From the NCBI GenBank assembly GCA_022360955.1, contig JAKSBV010000277.1, positions 1 to 50,129 on the forward strand: a stretch of DNA of 50,129 nt, in the 5' to 3' direction. The DNA is from Bacillota bacterium. GTDB taxonomy: Bacteria > Bacillota > Clostridia > SK-Y3. A model generated the notes under the pieces. The model saw nothing but the letters and a program-made list of their open reading frames with translations, searched no databases and was not told where the DNA came from. Shown piece by piece: positions 34,892-44,067 of this stretch (positions are counted from its first letter, which is position 1; every line of letters begins with the position of its first letter). Both the position numbers and the translations under genes were made by a program.

Positions 34892-36358
34892 ATGGAGAAT
34901 GTATTAGGCCAACTGGAGCCGCAATCGGTGTTCAAGTACTTCGAAGACATGTCCCGCATCCCCAGAGGTTCGGGAAAGGAAAAGGAAATCAGCGACTATC
35001 TGGTTCAGTTTGCAAAAGATCATCGTTTGGAAGTGATTCAGGATGAAATCTATAACGTCATCATCAAAAAACCGGCGACACCCGGATATGAAACAGCACC
35101 TCCTGTCATTATTCAGGGGCATATGGATATGGTGTGCGAAAAGAATAGGGACACGGTTCATGATTTTGCAAAAGATCCGCTGAAATTGCAAATCAAAGGA
35201 GATATGATATACGCAACGAACACGACCCTCGGTGCCGACAACGGGATTGCCGTCGCCTATGCCCTTGCGATACTGGCCTCGGACACCATTCCCCATCCTT
35301 CTCTTGAAGCATTGATAACCGTCCAAGAAGAAATCGGCTTAAAAGGTGCCGCTGCTTTAGATGCAAGCCATCTTGACGGGAAATACCTTATTAATCTCGA
35401 CTCGGAAGAAGAGGGGAAACTGCTGGTCAGCTGCGCAGGGGGAGTGCGTACGACGCAAAGCATTCCTGTCACTTGGGAAGCACCATGCGGTGAAAATCTT
35501 GCGGCTTACCGGATCAGTATCACAGGGCTTAAAGGCGGCCATTCCGGCATGGACATTCACAGGGGGAGAGGAAATGCCAATAAGCTGATGGGCCGATTCT
35601 TAAATGCGCTGACTTCGGCATTTGCGTTTTCAATAAAAGAGATAAACGGGGGCGCTAAAATGAATGCGATCCCTCGCGAAGCAGAGGCCGTCATCTTAAC
35701 GAATGCCGATAACAGCAGCGAATTACAAAATAGAATCGAAACATGGCAAAAGACCTTTGAAAATGAGCTAAGAACCTCAGATCCCGGAGTGATGCTGACG
35801 TTTCAAAGGCTGCAAATGCCTGTTGCAAAAGTATTGTCTAAAGAAACAGAGCATAAGGTCATTGCTTCTTTAGTCCTGATCCCAAACGGTGTACAAAGTA
35901 TGAGCATGGATATCGAAGGGCTGGTTGAAAGTTCGACAAACCTGGGTGTTGTGAAGACGACAGATAAAGATGTATTGTTCGAAAGTGCCGTCAGAAGTTC
36001 CGTCAAAAGTTTGAAATATACTATATTGCACCAAAGCAAAATGGTTGCTGATATTTTAGGCGTACGGCTCACTACAGATTCCGATTACCCCGAGTGGCAA
36101 TATAACCCGGACTCCAAAATGCAGGCAATCTGCGAACGGGTCTATAAAGAGAAATACGGCGCAGCGCCCGAGATAATTGCTCTTCACGCGGGCGTGGAGT
36201 GCGGCCTGCTCAAAGAAAAGAAAAACGATCTGGATATGATCTCCTTTGGACCGAACATGTATGACGTACATACACCCAACGAGCATTTGAGCATATCTTC
36301 CACGAAGCATACATGGGAATACCTGCTGGCGGTTTTAAAAGAAATGAAACATGCATAA
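34892..36358 (+). CDS. pepD: Aminoacyl-histidine dipeptidase (peptidase D)
   Basis: The 488-residue M20-type enzyme has the metal-site residues in IIQGHMDMVCEKN (His, Asp), DNGIAVAYAL (bridging Asp), EEIGLKGAAALD (catalytic Glu and ligand Glu), LDSEEEGKLLVSCAGG and HAGVECGLL near the end (His). KGGHSGMDIHRGRGNANKLM is also a PepD hallmark. It hydrolyses dipeptides, classically Xaa-His such as carnosine, and other small peptides, in the cytoplasm with two zinc ions. GGAAAGGGTG precedes the ATG. It diverges from the eight-gene cluster, so it may act on the same imported peptides. Confidence 0.96.
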   Translation: MENVLGQLEPQSVFKYFEDMSRIPRGSGKEKEISDYLVQFAKDHRLEVIQDEIYNVIIKKPATPGYETAPPVIIQGHMDMVCEKNRDTVHDFAKDPLKLQIKGDMIYATNTTLGADNGIAVAYALAILASDTIPHPSLEALITVQEEIGLKGAAALDASHLDGKYLINLDSEEEGKLLVSCAGGVRTTQSIPVTWEAPCGENLAAYRISITGLKGGHSGMDIHRGRGNANKLMGRFLNALTSAFAFSIKEINGGAKMNAIPREAEAVILTNADNSSELQNRIETWQKTFENELRTSDPGVMLTFQRLQMPVAKVLSKETEHKVIASLVLIPNGVQSMSMDIEGLVESSTNLGVVKTTDKDVLFESAVRSSVKSLKYTILHQSKMVADILGVRLTTDSDYPEWQYNPDSKMQAICERVYKEKYGAAPEIIALHAGVECGLLKEKKNDLDMISFGPNMYDVHTPNEHLSISSTKHTWEYLLAVLKEMKHA

Positions 36359-36400
36359 TCTAAATCGCTGTGCTGTTATATTCCACTAAAAAAAGCTAGA

Positions 36401-36467
36401 GCGTACACACAATTTTGTGGTACGCCTAAACGCGGGCTGAAATGGGGGTGGCTGAAACGCCACCCTC
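36401..36467 (+). terminator. Two hairpins after pepD
   Basis: The first hairpin (36401-36425) pairs GCGTAC with GTACGC around an A/T loop. The second (36444-36467) pairs GGGTGGC with GCCACCC around TGAAAC. Neither is followed by a real U run, so they are weak terminator candidates for pepD; the second may also serve the converging gene. Confidence 0.4.
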
Positions 36468-36479
36468 AACAGGCCATCC

Positions 36480-37703
36480 TTATTGCTTGCTGAACTCAAA
36501 TTTATATTTATATAAGATACCCTTTTTACTTGTCAAATATAGTTCAGAGTCTAGCACACTAAATCTTCCTGCTATTAAAAAATCTACTTTGTTTTCTTTG
36601 TGATTACTTCCATCTAAGGCCATAGATGATATTGAATCATCTGTTGTGAAAAAAAGCAAATCATTATATAGCTGCATGTCATGGAGCTTAGTCTCCGACT
36701 TGAATTCCATACTTACCTCACCCGTATTAGCATCTAATCCATAAATATAATATGATTTATAATCCATGGCTTTATGACCATAAAAATAAATCTTTTCGTT
36801 TTTACATATCAGATGACTCGCTATTTGGATATCAAAATCTTTTTTCCATTCTATCTTCTTTTCCAAAGGATCTATAACATATATTGTACTTTTATCTCTA
36901 TTAACACCGGATATATATATTTTACCCCTTGCTGTGTGCATACTGCCTCCATAACCTATATCAATATCGGAAATCTGCCATTTCTCTTTTCCGGTTTGTT
37001 TGTCTACGGCATAAAATGTTTCTCCATCAGAAAAATATAAAGTGTCTTCAATCAAGCTAACATTACCATGGGCCATGATATTACCGCCATCTTTGGGCAT
37101 AAATTTCCAAACCTCTTTTCCTGTTGCTTTATCATATGCCTTAGGCCTGCTTTCTTCTGGCAATAGATATATATTCTTATCATCTGCAACCGGTTTTGTC
37201 CATAAATATCTAAACACTTTATTTTTCCAAAGTATCTCTCCGGTTTTTTTAGCAATTACATGAACATATCCTCCCGGATTGCCTGGACCGCCAAAGACTA
37301 AAATATCATCATCTATATACATAGGGGGAATAGGTCCCTCCATTTCAGTATACCAATTTTGTCCTCCGCTTTGTCTATCCAAGCTGCACAATCCTCCTGT
37401 GGTACTTACGTAAATAGACTTATCATCAATAACTGGTCTTGCATATGAAGAGAAAGCAGGATTGTATTGCCAGCATTTTTCTAAAACATACCCTTCAATT
37501 CTTTCGTCTTTAGTTTCGTTTTGTAATAAATTTATTTTTCTTTCTTTCTCATCTAATAATTCAGTTGATTTTAGACTAATGGTTTTCTCTTCATGCTTCT
37601 CAATTGCTCCGGTCTGATTTTTAACACAACCTATAAAAAGGACTGTCACCAAACAGATGATCAGAAATAATATGGTTTTAAATCTATTCATTTTAAATAA
37701 CAT
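36480..37703 (-). CDS. PQQ-like beta-propeller lipoprotein
   Basis: The 407-residue protein has a lipoprotein signal ending VTVLFIGC (Cys26) and then repeated propeller blades of the PQQ type, seen as Trp-containing repeats such as ATGKEVWKF, QTGKEKWQI and LEKKIEWKKD with D-x-x-TG-x turns. It should be anchored on the outer face of the membrane. AGGAGGGAACTAA supports the first ATG (37703). A consensus promoter (TTGACA-16-TATAAT) lies upstream. The family includes assembly factors and quinoprotein-like folds; no cofactor residues are evident, and the gene stands alone, so its role is unknown. Confidence 0.85.
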   Translation of the reverse strand: MLFKMNRFKTILFLIICLVTVLFIGCVKNQTGAIEKHEEKTISLKSTELLDEKERKINLLQNETKDERIEGYVLEKCWQYNPAFSSYARPVIDDKSIYVSTTGGLCSLDRQSGGQNWYTEMEGPIPPMYIDDDILVFGGPGNPGGYVHVIAKKTGEILWKNKVFRYLWTKPVADDKNIYLLPEESRPKAYDKATGKEVWKFMPKDGGNIMAHGNVSLIEDTLYFSDGETFYAVDKQTGKEKWQISDIDIGYGGSMHTARGKIYISGVNRDKSTIYVIDPLEKKIEWKKDFDIQIASHLICKNEKIYFYGHKAMDYKSYYIYGLDANTGEVSMEFKSETKLHDMQLYNDLLFFTTDDSISSMALDGSNHKENKVDFLIAGRFSVLDSELYLTSKKGILYKYKFEFSKQ

Positions 37704-37793
37704 TTAGTTCCCTCCTATTGTATGTTTTTATACCGGTCTGCTCAATACACCATTAGACTAGACTCAAAGTTAAAGTGAAGCATACTATTTATT

Positions 37794-37821
37794 ATTATAC
37801 TTAACTTCATAATATTGTCAA
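37794..37821 (-). promoter_or_regulatory. Consensus promoter of the propeller lipoprotein
   Basis: On the minus strand TTGACA (37821-37816) and TATAAT (37799-37794) are both perfect hexamers, separated by 16 bp. They lie about 90 bp before the ATG at 37703. Confidence 0.8.
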
Positions 37822-37911
37822 ATTGCTAGCTTATATCAAAGAAATATATTTTAATCACTAACCCTTTTCTTAGGCTTTTGATTCTGCTATACTAAAGACA
37901 GCACACTTTAA

Positions 37912-37954
37912 CATTTGGATAAGGGCGTTTTAAAAAATACATGACTCGTTTTAC
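37912..37954. repeat. Dispersed 42-bp unit, copy 2
   Basis: This copy is identical to 9-50 except for one additional A in an A run. It lies 5 bp left of the inverted-repeat element at 37960, whereas copy 1 lies about 70 bp left of its element. Confidence 0.8.
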
Positions 37955-37959
37955 TAAAG

Positions 37960-38054
37960 ATAACCAACTTTAAACCTTAAAATACTATTTAAACAAACAA
38001 CGAGGGTTCTTCGTTTTTTGTCCAAATATAAATTCGCTTTTGAAGTGTGATATC
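37960..38054. repeat. Inverted-repeat element, copy C
   Basis: The 95-bp element starts GATAACCAACTTTAAACC and ends TTGAAGTGTGATATC. The inner arms TTTAAACAAACAACGA and TCGTTTTTTGTCCAAA are complementary with few mismatches, around the loop GGGTTCT. It belongs to the family at 119-212, 7150-7280 and 11114-11208. Confidence 0.75.
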
Positions 38055-38089
38055 TATAAATCATTGAATAAAATGCAAAGGATGATCAT

Positions 38090-38371
38090 ATGTTTAGGGT
38101 ATGGGGAAAAATTGTAAAAAATAATAAAATGGTTCAATCATATACTGCCCAATATGACAAAAGCGACTTGTCCGAAAGAGAAATGCTGGACCTATGCATG
38201 GAAGAAATATGCAGAGAATTTGATATCCAGAAGCCCTTGTGGCTTTCGCTTCATGAAAAAGATCTTGCCAGATACGGTAAAGTAACATTTAACGCTGATG
38301 CATTTATGGAGGAAATTGATTTCGACACTTTCAGAATAGAAGTACTGGTAGAAAAAGATTTGAAACGATAG
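38090..38371 (+). CDS. Small conserved hypothetical protein
   Basis: This 93-residue acidic protein starts MFRVWGKIVKNNKMVQSY and contains CMEEICREFDIQKPLWLS and FMEEIDFDTFRIEVLVEKD. No membrane segment or signal is visible. The composition and length match small proteins of Clostridia with no known role. AAGGATGATCAT before the ATG is a modest ribosome site. A perfect terminator follows directly, which supports that it is an expressed single gene. Confidence 0.75.
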   Translation: MFRVWGKIVKNNKMVQSYTAQYDKSDLSEREMLDLCMEEICREFDIQKPLWLSLHEKDLARYGKVTFNADAFMEEIDFDTFRIEVLVEKDLKR

Positions 38372-38376
38372 AACCA

Positions 38377-38410
38377 CAAAAGCGGTGAGATGGCCATCTC
38401 ACCGCTTTTG
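38377..38410. terminator. Bidirectional terminator between 38371 and gdhA
   Basis: The sequence CAAAAGCGGTGAGATGG and its exact complement form a 34-bp perfect palindrome with A runs on the left and T runs on the right. It can end the small plus-strand gene and the converging gdhA. Confidence 0.9.
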
Positions 38411-38436
38411 ATTTTCACATCTAAAAAACGCTCAAT

Positions 38437-39783
<1,347 letters not shown>

Positions 39784-39899
39784 TTAATTTACCCCCTATT
39801 GAATATTTTTATTGGCTGTAGAGTTCACCCGCTTCCCCAAACGAGTTCGTCAATATTCACTCTGATAGCCGCAGAGCAAATATACCAAAAACTAATATC

Positions 39900-39928
39900 A
39901 TTATATTTTACTTCGAATATTTTTGCAA
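39900..39928 (-). promoter_or_regulatory. Predicted promoter of gdhA
   Basis: On the minus strand TTGCAA (39928-39923) and TATAAT (39905-39900) are separated by 17 bp, about 120 bp before the ATG. Confidence 0.65.
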
Positions 39929-40062
39929 CAATTTTTTAAAAAAATTTCAAAATTGCTCTTTGGTCCTAAATGTCAATTAACCAAAATTTTCTTGTACATA
40001 GCTGTTTTAGCCGCTTTGAGACAGGTATATTGTATACATGTTTAACGCCCCTGCATGATTCA

Positions 40063-40099
40063 CTTGCAAAATTGCAATATTTGCAAGAAATCTTGCAAA
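40063..40099. promoter_or_regulatory. Three alternating CTTGCAAA sites
   Basis: CTTGCAAA at 40063-40070, TTTGCAAG at 40080-40087 and CTTGCAAA at 40092-40099 form two overlapping dyads with spacers of 9 and 4 bases. The gdhA promoter -35 region is about 135 bp away. They could be binding sites for a dimeric regulator or a folding RNA element. Confidence 0.4.
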
Positions 40100-40103
40100 C
40101 AAG

Positions 40104-40170
40104 ATGCCAAATAAAGGACTGTTCTTTGTTCAATAAAAAATTAACAGAAAACAGTCCCTTGTGTTGGCAT
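40104..40170. repeat. Interrupted inverted repeat with AAGGACTGTT arms
   Basis: ATGCCAA at 40104-40110 pairs with TTGGCAT at 40164-40170, and AAGGACTGTT (40114-40123) pairs with AACAGTCCCTT (40150-40160). The inner arm shares its core with the terminator at 44231-44283. Confidence 0.6.
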
Positions 40171-40190
40171 TACAGGTCAAATTTGTATAT

Positions 40191-40241
40191 AAAAAGAAGG
40201 CACTCTGTTTGATTGGGGATCAAACAGAGTGCCTTCTTTTT
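40191..40241. terminator. Terminator of the nfnAB operon
   Basis: AAAAAGAAGGCACTCTGTTTG and its complement flank GATTGGGGAT as a near-perfect 20-bp stem with a U run on the minus strand. It ends about 5 bp beyond the nfnB stop at 40246. Confidence 0.93.
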
Positions 40242-40245
40242 ATCC

Positions 40246-41637
40246 CTATTCGTTTTTTAAATATTTATCAATGGCTTCCGCCGCATCTTTTCCGGCACCC
40301 ATTGCAAGAATAACCGTAGCCGCACCGGTTACTGCGTCACCTCCGGCATAGACACCTTCTATGCTGGTTGCGCCTGTGCTTTCTTCTGTAATAATCCCTC
40401 CCCATCGGTGGGTATCCAATCCTTCGGTGGTGGATTTAATCAATGGATTAGGGGATTGTCCGATTGCAACAATTACCGTTTCAACGGGAATCACATACTC
40501 GGACCCTTGTTTGGCAACCGGTCTTCTTCTGCCCGATTCGTCCGGCTCACCCAGCTCCATCTCAATGCATTCCATTCCTTTGACCCATCCGTCCTCGGTA
40601 CCGAGAATACGTGTAGGGTTGGTTAACAGCTTAAAGATAATGCCTTCTTCTTTTGCATGATGTACTTCTTCCAGCCTTGCCGGCAATTCTGTCTCCGAAC
40701 GCCTGTAAACAATATATACTTCTTCCGCTCCCAATCTTTTGGCACTTCGCGCCGCGTCCATCGCCACATTTCCGCCGCCGATCACGGCTACTCTTTTCCC
40801 TACTCTCACCGGGGTATCAGTCTGCGGGAATGTATAGGCTTTCATCAGATTGATCCGGGTTAAAAATTCATTGGCAGAATAAACACCGTTTAAGTTTTCA
40901 CCGGGAATATTCATGAATCTGGGTAGCCCGGCGCCTGAACCTATAAAAACAGCTTCAAAGCCTTCTTCCCTTAGTTCCTCGATGGAATATACCTTCCCGA
41001 TCACCATATTGGTCTGAATACCGACGCCCATTTCTTTCAAGGTATTGATTTCTTTTGTTACGATTTCCTTAGGCAGCCGGAATTCGGGAATACCATACAT
41101 TAATACACCGCCAGGGGTATGGAATGCCTCAAAAATGGTTACATCATATCCCTTTTTGGCCAGGTCCCCTGCACAGGTAAGCCCTGCAGGACCCGCCCCT
41201 ATCACCGCTACTTTCTTTCCGTTGGACGCCGCTTTCTCTATGTGATCCTCTACATGGGCCATATGCCAATCGGCTACAAATCTTTCAAGTCTGCCGATGC
41301 CTACCGATTCACCCTTTTTTGTTCTTACACAAAGCTCTTCACATTGGGTTTCCTGGGGACAGACTCTACCGCAAATGGCCGGAAGGGCATTGGTTTCTTT
41401 CACCTTTTGGTAGGCGCCTTCAAAATCTCCCTCAGCCACCAATTTTATAAATTCAGGTATCTGCACATTCACAGGACATCCCTTTATACATGGCTTATGC
41501 TTGCACTGCAGACATCTTTCCGCTTCTTCTTTGGCCATTTCTTCCGTATAGCCCAATGTAACTTCTTCGAAGTTCTGATTCCTGATCTTAGGATCCTGTT
41601 CAGGCATTTTAACTTTTTCAAGGGACATATTAGGCAT
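40246..41637 (-). CDS. nfnB: NfnB-like large subunit, NADPH:ferredoxin oxidoreductase
   Basis: I choose ATG 41637 (MPNMSLEKVKMPEQD) because AGGGGGTGC precedes it and family members start the same way; it overlaps the nfnA stop by 8 bases. The 463-residue protein has two [4Fe-4S] motifs near the start (CLQCKHKPCIKGCP and CGRVCPQETQCEELC), an FAD site VAVIGAGPAGLTCAGDLAKK and an NADPH site VAVIGGGNVAMDAARSAKRL. It resembles the small subunit of glutamate synthase, but no large subunit is present and the next gene encodes an NfnA-type protein. The pair therefore fits the electron-bifurcating NfnAB transhydrogenase (NADPH with NADH and ferredoxin). Glutamate synthase small subunit is the alternative name. 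Confidence 0.88.
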   Translation of the reverse strand: MPNMSLEKVKMPEQDPKIRNQNFEEVTLGYTEEMAKEEAERCLQCKHKPCIKGCPVNVQIPEFIKLVAEGDFEGAYQKVKETNALPAICGRVCPQETQCEELCVRTKKGESVGIGRLERFVADWHMAHVEDHIEKAASNGKKVAVIGAGPAGLTCAGDLAKKGYDVTIFEAFHTPGGVLMYGIPEFRLPKEIVTKEINTLKEMGVGIQTNMVIGKVYSIEELREEGFEAVFIGSGAGLPRFMNIPGENLNGVYSANEFLTRINLMKAYTFPQTDTPVRVGKRVAVIGGGNVAMDAARSAKRLGAEEVYIVYRRSETELPARLEEVHHAKEEGIIFKLLTNPTRILGTEDGWVKGMECIEMELGEPDESGRRRPVAKQGSEYVIPVETVIVAIGQSPNPLIKSTTEGLDTHRWGGIITEESTGATSIEGVYAGGDAVTGAATVILAMGAGKDAAEAIDKYLKNE

Positions 41638-42475
41638 TCTCAGCACCCCCTAACTTACATGCATGCTCTTCAAGAGAATGCTGCTCATGATCTTTATACA
41701 TACTCTGCCTTCTTATCGCTTCATCAAAATCCACCAAATGTCCGTCAAAATCAGGACCGTCTACACATGCAAACTTTGTTTCTCCGCCTACCGTTACACG
41801 ACACCCGCCGCACATGCCCGTACCGTCAATCATCACAGGATTCATACTGACAATGGTCTTAATAGCATGGGGCTTGGTCAGTTTGGCGACAAATTTCATC
41901 ATAATCAACGGGCCGATGGCAATCACCAAATCATATTGATTGCCTGCCTCTATCAATTTTTGAAGCATGTCCGTCACAAATCCCTTATTTCCATTAGATC
42001 CGTCATCGGTCATGACATACAATTCATCACTGACTGCTTTGACTTCATCCTCTAAAACAACGAGATCTTTATTTCTAAATCCGATAATAGAGTGTACCTC
42101 CGCCCCCAATTGATGCAGCTTCTTGGCCTGCGGATATGCAATGGCCGTACCCAGGCCGCCGCCTATTACCGCTACTTTTTTATAGGCCTCCAGATGGGAC
42201 GCTACCCCTAACGGTCCGACAAAGTCTAAGATGTTATCGCCTTCACACATCGTGCCAAGCAGTTTCGTTGTCTTTCCCACTTCTTGAAAGATAATGGTAA
42301 CTGTCCCCTTATCCCTATCGTAATCTGCAATTGTCAGCGGAATTCTTTCTCCTCCGTCGTATACCCTCAGAATGATAAACTGTCCTGGCTCAGCTTTCCT
42401 GGCAACTACAGGTGCCTCAATCTCCATCAGCTTCACTTGAGGATTTAATACCCTTTTGTGCACTATTTTATACAT
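41630..42475 (-). CDS. nfnA: NfnA-like subunit (FAD, [2Fe-2S])
   Basis: The 281-residue protein has an N-terminal FAD-binding barrel with GERIPLTIADYDRDKGT, a nucleotide-binding segment VAVIGGGLGTAIAYPQAKKL and a C-terminal [2Fe-2S] loop MIDGTGMCGGCRVTVG plus a third Cys in KFACVDGPDF. This is the layout of NfnA, sulfide dehydrogenase beta subunits and DHODH electron-transfer subunits. The adjacent NfnB-like gene overlaps by 8 bases and makes NfnA the best call; together they move electrons between ferredoxin, NADH and NADPH. The promoter TTGAAA-17-TATAGT lies about 130 bp upstream. Dihydroorotate dehydrogenase chain is excluded by the absence of pyrimidine genes. Confidence 0.88.
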   Translation of the reverse strand: MYKIVHKRVLNPQVKLMEIEAPVVARKAEPGQFIILRVYDGGERIPLTIADYDRDKGTVTIIFQEVGKTTKLLGTMCEGDNILDFVGPLGVASHLEAYKKVAVIGGGLGTAIAYPQAKKLHQLGAEVHSIIGFRNKDLVVLEDEVKAVSDELYVMTDDGSNGNKGFVTDMLQKLIEAGNQYDLVIAIGPLIMMKFVAKLTKPHAIKTIVSMNPVMIDGTGMCGGCRVTVGGETKFACVDGPDFDGHLVDFDEAIRRQSMYKDHEQHSLEEHACKLGGAENA

Positions 42476-42607
42476 TGCAATCCTCCCCTAGCCATTTTCG
42501 CAAGCAACTCCTCAAAAACTTGCACATTATTTATTTTAGCACTTGTCAGCACTCTACGGCTAACCGGCTATTTATCTATAAATGCCTGATTTTTCACAGC
42601 TAAATAT

Positions 42608-42636
42608 ACTATATCGTATAATTTTGATTTTTTCAA
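42608..42636 (-). promoter_or_regulatory. Predicted promoter of nfnAB
   Basis: On the minus strand TTGAAA (42636-42631) and TATAGT (42613-42608) are separated by 17 bp, each with one mismatch or fewer to consensus. Confidence 0.75.
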
Positions 42637-42723
42637 GCAGTGCTTTTTTTCAAAGGGAAAATATCATATTTTTCTGCATAATCGTTTTTGGGTTTAATAT
42701 TAAATAGATATGGTTAAATAGCA

Positions 42724-42781
42724 CCGGTCACCCAAGTGATATGCTTTTTGCCGGCAAAAAGCATATCACTTGGGTGACCGG
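42724..42781. terminator. 58-bp perfect palindrome after the DUF4015 gene
   Basis: CCGGTCACCCAAGTGATATG continues to the centre TTTTTGCCGGCAAAAA and returns exactly, with no mismatch and no loop. It starts 9 bp beyond the DUF4015 stop. A long stem is present, but the U run sits in the centre rather than after the stem, so it is not a standard terminator. Its complete symmetry is unusual. Confidence 0.6.
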
Positions 42782-42789
42782 CTATAGGG

Positions 42790-44067
42790 TCATTCTTTCA
42801 ATAATCCTGCTTCCGTATAGTTGTTATTGGCATCCCACAAAAGCCACTCCTCCAAGCCGGCATCGTAGGTTGCCTGAATCTGCGCTCTGATCTGGGGACC
42901 GCCGTACACCTGATAATTTCCTTTCCCGAGATAAGACGCCGTAAAAGATTGCAGCCACGGGCGTATCTTCGCATTAGCGTTGCTGTTGTCAATTCTTTCT
43001 TTGGCAAGCACCAATGTATTATAGACAACCCCATAAGGGTCCAAATCCGGATATTTGTATAACACGCCATTGATTTTTTGCCCCACCCCATTCTGAGCTA
43101 CATTGGCATAATGGGATGGATATACCATAGGGCAGACATAGTCAATGTGTTCGGAGACCATCTCCCAATCCTGCCCGATGCCTTCCGCATCTCCCGGTAC
43201 AACGGGCATAATACCGAAAATATCGGCTGTTACGTCCACGCCCATAGGTTCCAATTCTTTCTTCGCATAGGCCAGAAATTCCGCAATCGCTTCGGCTTTT
43301 GTTTTCTCAACCTCACCGTAATCAATCAAATTGACCTTTCCATCGGTGGGAAACCGTACATAATCGAATTGGATGTCTCTAAATCCCAACCGTGCAGCTT
43401 CCTTAGACAATTCGATCAAAAGATCCCAGGCTTTCGGATTATATGCATTTAACCAAGTCTTATTCTTATTATCTCTCCACAGACTGCCGTCTTTTTTCTT
43501 AAGGGCAAGCTCCGGATATTTTTCTCCCAGTATCGGATCTTTAAAACACACAATTCTGGCGATCGGATAGATATTGTTCTCTTTTAACGTATCCATCAAT
43601 TGTGTCATATCTCCTACCATATTGACAATGGAATTTGCTTCTTGTGTCCAAGGCACCTCAGATTTATACGTCACTTTTCCCGCATCTTCTTTTACATCAA
43701 TGACCATCGCATTCAATTCGGTCTCATTCACCAGTTTCAGCAGTTTGTTAAACTTGCCTTTAGTACCGGCAACCCATCCCGATACATGGATGCCTTTGAC
43801 CTTTACAGGCTCCTGAAACAGCTTCAGATTTGCACGGGGCTGCTCCATATAATGCTCAAGCTTCATGGGCACTTCACTTCCCTCTTTTTCCTTATCCCCA
43901 TGATCGCCATGCACATCCGGACCATTTTTCCCATCTTTTACATAATCAAGCTCAGAACCTATGCGACCGGCACTCAGATAAGAAAACAATCCAATGCCTA
44001 TCGCCAATCCGATTAAAATGAAAACCGTTTTATGCTGTTTTATAAACGCTAGTATAGAATTAATCAT
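42790..44067 (-). CDS. DUF4015 glycoside hydrolase-like protein
   Basis: The 425-residue protein has one N-terminal membrane anchor (about 13-32), an acidic linker to about 90, and a TIM-barrel-like domain that matches COG1306/DUF4015: KGIHVSGWVAGTKGKFNKLL, LNAMVIDVKEDAGKVTYKSE, ARLGFRDIQFDYVRFPTDGK and HIDYVCPMVYPSHYANV. Acidic residues in IQFDYVRFP and DVKED resemble active-site acids of related barrel glycosidases, though no substrate is known. It should sit outside the membrane and act near the cell wall. It is transcribed toward nfnA and separated from rnfB by a terminator, so its link to energy genes is positional only. Confidence 0.88.
   Translation of the reverse strand: MINSILAFIKQHKTVFILIGLAIGIGLFSYLSAGRIGSELDYVKDGKNGPDVHGDHGDKEKEGSEVPMKLEHYMEQPRANLKLFQEPVKVKGIHVSGWVAGTKGKFNKLLKLVNETELNAMVIDVKEDAGKVTYKSEVPWTQEANSIVNMVGDMTQLMDTLKENNIYPIARIVCFKDPILGEKYPELALKKKDGSLWRDNKNKTWLNAYNPKAWDLLIELSKEAARLGFRDIQFDYVRFPTDGKVNLIDYGEVEKTKAEAIAEFLAYAKKELEPMGVDVTADIFGIMPVVPGDAEGIGQDWEMVSEHIDYVCPMVYPSHYANVAQNGVGQKINGVLYKYPDLDPYGVVYNTLVLAKERIDNSNANAKIRPWLQSFTASYLGKGNYQVYGGPQIRAQIQATYDAGLEEWLLWDANNNYTEAGLLKE

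Larger units (their letters stand above)
37704..38089. other. Divergent intergenic region with repeats
   Basis: This 386-bp region holds the promoter of the propeller lipoprotein, the dispersed 42-bp unit (37912-37954) and an inverted-repeat element (37960-38054). A plain promoter for the small gene at 38090 was not found, and the element ends only 36 bp before that start codon. Confidence 0.6.
39929..40245. other. Intergenic region with palindromes and hairpins
   Basis: No gene is visible. It holds alternating CTTGCAAA and TTTGCAAG words at 40063-40099, an interrupted hairpin at 40104-40170 and the nfnB terminator at 40191-40241. Confidence 0.6.
42476..42789. other. Intergenic region with promoter and long palindrome
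   Basis: The region holds the nfnA promoter at 42608-42636 and a 58-bp perfect palindrome at 42724-42781. The rest shows nothing certain. Confidence 0.65.

Noticed and set aside
41119-42055. Plus-strand frames of 243 and 130 codons opposite nfnB and nfnA
   Set aside because: Antisense shadows; composition is rich in Phe, His and Tyr with no recognisable motif.
40246-42475. A glutamate synthase with a dihydroorotate dehydrogenase electron subunit
   Set aside because: No large glutamate synthase subunit and no pyrimidine genes are nearby. The overlapping pair with matching cofactor motifs fits NfnAB better.
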